A DNA stretch of 41,028 nt, taken from positions 1 through 41,028 of IMG/VR virus record IMGVR_UViG_3300046450_001024, one strand, 5' to 3'. Positions 39,237-41,028 of this stretch are shown piece by piece. A program made the position numbers and the translations under genes. The stretch is from a virus. Positions within the stretch are counted from its first letter, which is position 1; each line of letters opens with the position of its first letter. The notes below the pieces were generated by a model that saw nothing but the letters and a program-made list of their open reading frames with translations, had not been told where the DNA came from and did not search any database.

Positions 39237-40286
39237 ATGAAAATAGTACAACAAAACACAAGCGAAGTATATCACCTATTTGCAAATCAAATACAAAGCA
39301 ATGCAACTAATCAAACTAGAACTTTATATTTTAAAGAAAAAGAACTTTATTCTTTTGGCTCACATTATAAACTAGCTCAATATCTAAAAGGGGGTGCAAT
39401 TCTTATAAATAATGATGGTTATAGTGTAACAACATCTAAGCACATTTCTAGTATAGTACAAGCATCACAACACAAAAACCAATTTTTGACTCAAGATGTA
39501 ATTCTAGAGGATGCTCTTTCTAGGGTTGAGGATTTGGCTAAAAAATTTGTAAGAGCTAGACAAAACAAAGAGTATCTATATAATACTATTTTATCAATAC
39601 AAAGCGAGTTTTTAAGGTTTCAAGATTATTTAAATCTACATAAGATAGACTCCATTAGAATGAATTACGATACACCAAAAAAAGTAAAAGTAGATAAGAG
39701 AGATAAATCATATAAGAGATTTATTCATTTAGTAACAACTTTTGAGAGTAAAAACTTTAAAATAGAGGTTATGGAAACAATGATAAAGTTACAAGAGCAA
39801 AAGAAGGCAAAACAACTTTTAGATAGTGATAAATTTTATAATAATAAAAAAGATTGGGTTAGGGGTTTAAACTTTGATTTACTACGTTTAGATTGTGAGA
39901 TAGGCACTCAATACAATATTTACGAATATAGCGTGAAAACCTCTCAAAATGTCGTTGTTAAGGTTGATAAGGTAGTTGAAATAATTGATGCACTAGTTTA
40001 CTTTGAATGGAACAACGAAAAAGCAAATCAAATCTTTGCAAATAAAAAAATTGGTTATTATACGATTAATAAGGTTGCAAATGATGTTTTTTATATTGGA
40101 TGTCATAAAATAACTTTTAAAGAGATTAAAAAGTTAATGGATACAATTAATGAAGAATACCAACTTTGCAAAGAAAATAATACAAGCACTAACTTGCATT
40201 ATAATGTGAGAACAAAGCAAGAGCAAGATAATCAAGATAACACAAATAAAAATTTTGATGTTAAATCTTGTGCATTTACTAACTAA
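39237..40286 (+). CDS. Unknown protein with phage/plasmid Y-S-x-G-x-H domain
   Basis: A 349-residue protein. The ATG at 39237 is preferred over 39213 because the ACTAACAAAAAGAAA leader, like those of 36816 and 40314, directly precedes it. The first ~80 residues (TRTLYFKEKELYSFGSHYKL, AQYLKGGAILINNDGYSVTT, SKHISSIVQA) resemble a domain in many phage and plasmid proteins of unknown role, with conserved Y-S-x-G-x-H and Y-S-x-T-T-x-x-H. The rest is Lys/Asn/Glu-rich and helical. It may bind nucleic acid; that is inference. Confidence 0.65.
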   Translation: MKIVQQNTSEVYHLFANQIQSNATNQTRTLYFKEKELYSFGSHYKLAQYLKGGAILINNDGYSVTTSKHISSIVQASQHKNQFLTQDVILEDALSRVEDLAKKFVRARQNKEYLYNTILSIQSEFLRFQDYLNLHKIDSIRMNYDTPKKVKVDKRDKSYKRFIHLVTTFESKNFKIEVMETMIKLQEQKKAKQLLDSDKFYNNKKDWVRGLNFDLLRLDCEIGTQYNIYEYSVKTSQNVVVKVDKVVEIIDALVYFEWNNEKANQIFANKKIGYYTINKVANDVFYIGCHKITFKEIKKLMDTINEEYQLCKENNTSTNLHYNVRTKQEQDNQDNTNKNFDVKSCAFTN

Positions 40287-40313
40287 AATAAACTAACTAA
40301 AAACAAAAACAAA

Positions 40314-40649
40314 ATGAAAATTACTTATAAAATATTATTCAATAGAGATAAGCACAATAACAAAGTGCAATCACAAATATCTAAAATCAAAGACTATTTA
40401 AATAACACGCTTAAGCACTCAAATCACCCCTATTTTATTGACATAGGGTTTGTGGGTGGTAGTGGGTGTGAGGATGAACAAACCTCTTTTAATCTTACTT
40501 TATATATAGCTAATGATTTAGATGCTAGGATGTCCTTAAATGATGTTATCTTATCTACCTTTAAAGGGTTGCAAATATATATCTTTGAGAATGATTCACC
40601 CCCTTACTTGTTCCCTCCAATAGCTATATTTGCTAAGCCTAGCTCTTAG
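40314..40649 (+). CDS. Hypothetical protein, last gene
   Basis: A 111-residue alpha/beta protein (MKITYKILFNRDKHNNKVQS) with a Gly/Ser-rich turn (GFVGGSGCEDEQTSF) and a hydrophobic, Pro-rich C-terminus (SPPYLFPPIAIFAKPSS). Preceded by the repeated A-rich leader (40292-40313) and followed by tandem terminators. No recognised family. Confidence 0.6.
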   Translation: MKITYKILFNRDKHNNKVQSQISKIKDYLNNTLKHSNHPYFIDIGFVGGSGCEDEQTSFNLTLYIANDLDARMSLNDVILSTFKGLQIYIFENDSPPYLFPPIAIFAKPSS

Positions 40650-40670
40650 TATATAGCGAACACATCAAAG

Positions 40671-40697
40671 CCCTCCAATCTATTGGGGGGTTTTTTT
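40671..40697 (+). terminator. Intrinsic terminator
   Basis: CCCTCCAAT (40671-40679) pairs with ATTGGGGGG (40682-40690), one T-G pair, followed by T7 (40691-40697). Confidence 0.85.
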
Positions 40698-40721
40698 ATG
40701 GCTTAATTTCAAGCCCTCTAG

Positions 40722-40752
40722 CCCTCCATCATAATGGGGGGTTTGTTTGTTT
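40722..40752 (+). terminator. Second, duplicated terminator
   Basis: CCCTCCAT (40722-40729) pairs with ATGGGGGG (40734-40741), followed by a T-rich GTTTGTTTGTTTA-type tail. Its sequence resembles the preceding terminator, suggesting duplication. Confidence 0.7.
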
Positions 40753-40823
40753 ATGCTTACCTAGTAAATCACGAATTTGGGCAATACCTGTTTTTTATAT
40801 ATCAACGTCAAGCATCAAGACTA

Positions 40824-40853
40824 AAAGCCTTTAAAGGGGTTTAAATGGGCTTT
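40824..40853. other. Bulged hairpin next to genome junction
   Basis: AAAGCC-TTTAAA (40824-40835), loop GGGG, TTTAAA (40840-40845), bulge TG, GGCTTT (40848-40853). Twelve base pairs. It lies at the border of the G/T-rich junction tract and could be a packaging, replication or termination structure. Confidence 0.6.
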
Positions 40854-40883
40854 GTCTTGTGTGTTGTGTTGTGGGGTTGTTTG

Positions 40884-41028
40884 TGTGGTGGTGTGTGTTC
40901 TTGTGGTGCTTGGTGTGGTGCTATGGTGTGTGGTTTAGTGTGTGATTATTGGCTCAATTTGGGTTGTCTTATTGGCTCAATTTGGGGGTGTGTTTGTGTG
41001 TGTGTGGGGTGTGTGTTTTATATCATTT
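40884..41028. repeat. Terminal direct repeat, right copy
   Basis: This is the right-hand copy of the 145-base sequence at 1-145, identical except for T at 41010 (G at 127). It ends just before the G8 run that follows the left copy. Together the two copies show that the window closes on itself. Confidence 0.93.

Larger units (their letters stand above)
40650..40883 (+). other. Non-coding right region before terminal repeat
   Basis: No gene seen. It holds two similar terminators (40671-40697, 40722-40752), a hairpin at 40824-40853 and the beginning of the G/T-rich tract near 40851. Confidence 0.75.

Noticed and set aside
513-40649. Lysogeny functions
   Set aside because: No integrase, excisionase, partition or CI-type repressor gene was recognised, so temperate lifestyle is not supported, although an unrecognised regulator remains possible.

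Overview
The window is a complete or nearly complete genome of a tailed double-stranded DNA phage of about 41 kb. The first 145 bases (1-145) recur as the last 145 (40884-41028) with one mismatch, so the molecule is circular, circularly permuted or terminally redundant, with a unit length near 40,883 bp. A tape measure protein of about 1,315 residues, G/GT-type tail chaperones and the absence of any sheath gene point to a siphovirus. The host is probably a member of the Bacteroidota (Flavobacteriia-like). The reasons are very low GC, A-rich leaders such as ACTAACAAAACAAAA in place of Shine-Dalgarno sequences, promoter boxes of the TTTG / TAnnTTTG class, and several protein families typical of flavobacterial phages. 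No integrase, repressor, tRNA gene, CRISPR array or insertion sequence was seen.

Layout. (1) 1-512: non-coding, with an extremely G/T-rich junction. (2) 513-15684, plus strand: small and large terminase, a probable tail chaperone pair made by -1 frameshifting on a run of nine T, tail proteins, the tape measure protein and two small genes. (3) 15671-23680, minus strand: one long early/replication operon with RusA resolvase, a DUF3310 protein, an orphan cytosine-C5 methyltransferase, a gp4-like primase-helicase, a replication initiator, an SSB-like protein ending in DDLPF, a DnaA-domain-IV-like protein and many small, often Cys-rich, proteins. (4) 23804-36309, plus strand: ClpP-type prohead protease, major capsid protein, probable tail tube, portal, connector, fibres and a lectin-like protein, then a lysis cassette and a metallophosphoesterase. 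(5) 36310-40649, plus strand: two repeat-bearing control regions and five genes of unknown function, closed by tandem terminators. On the circle, the capsid, lysis and packaging/tail blocks read in one direction and the replication operon reads against them.

Regulation. Three late-type transcription starts (before 513, 3344 and 23804) share GTTCCA-N22-TATATTRTA with identical spacing. At two of them the ATG lies five bases past the box, which suggests leaderless mRNAs. The replication operon instead has a host-like TTTG-N21-TACATTGTA box. A cloverleaf-like RNA ending in U7 lies between the SSB-like gene and the replication initiator. The core GTACGCT recurs in two right-end intergenic regions, in iteron-like arrays. 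These control elements and the uncharacterised right-end gene block are the least explained parts of the genome. All assignments are from reading the sequence; no database search was run.
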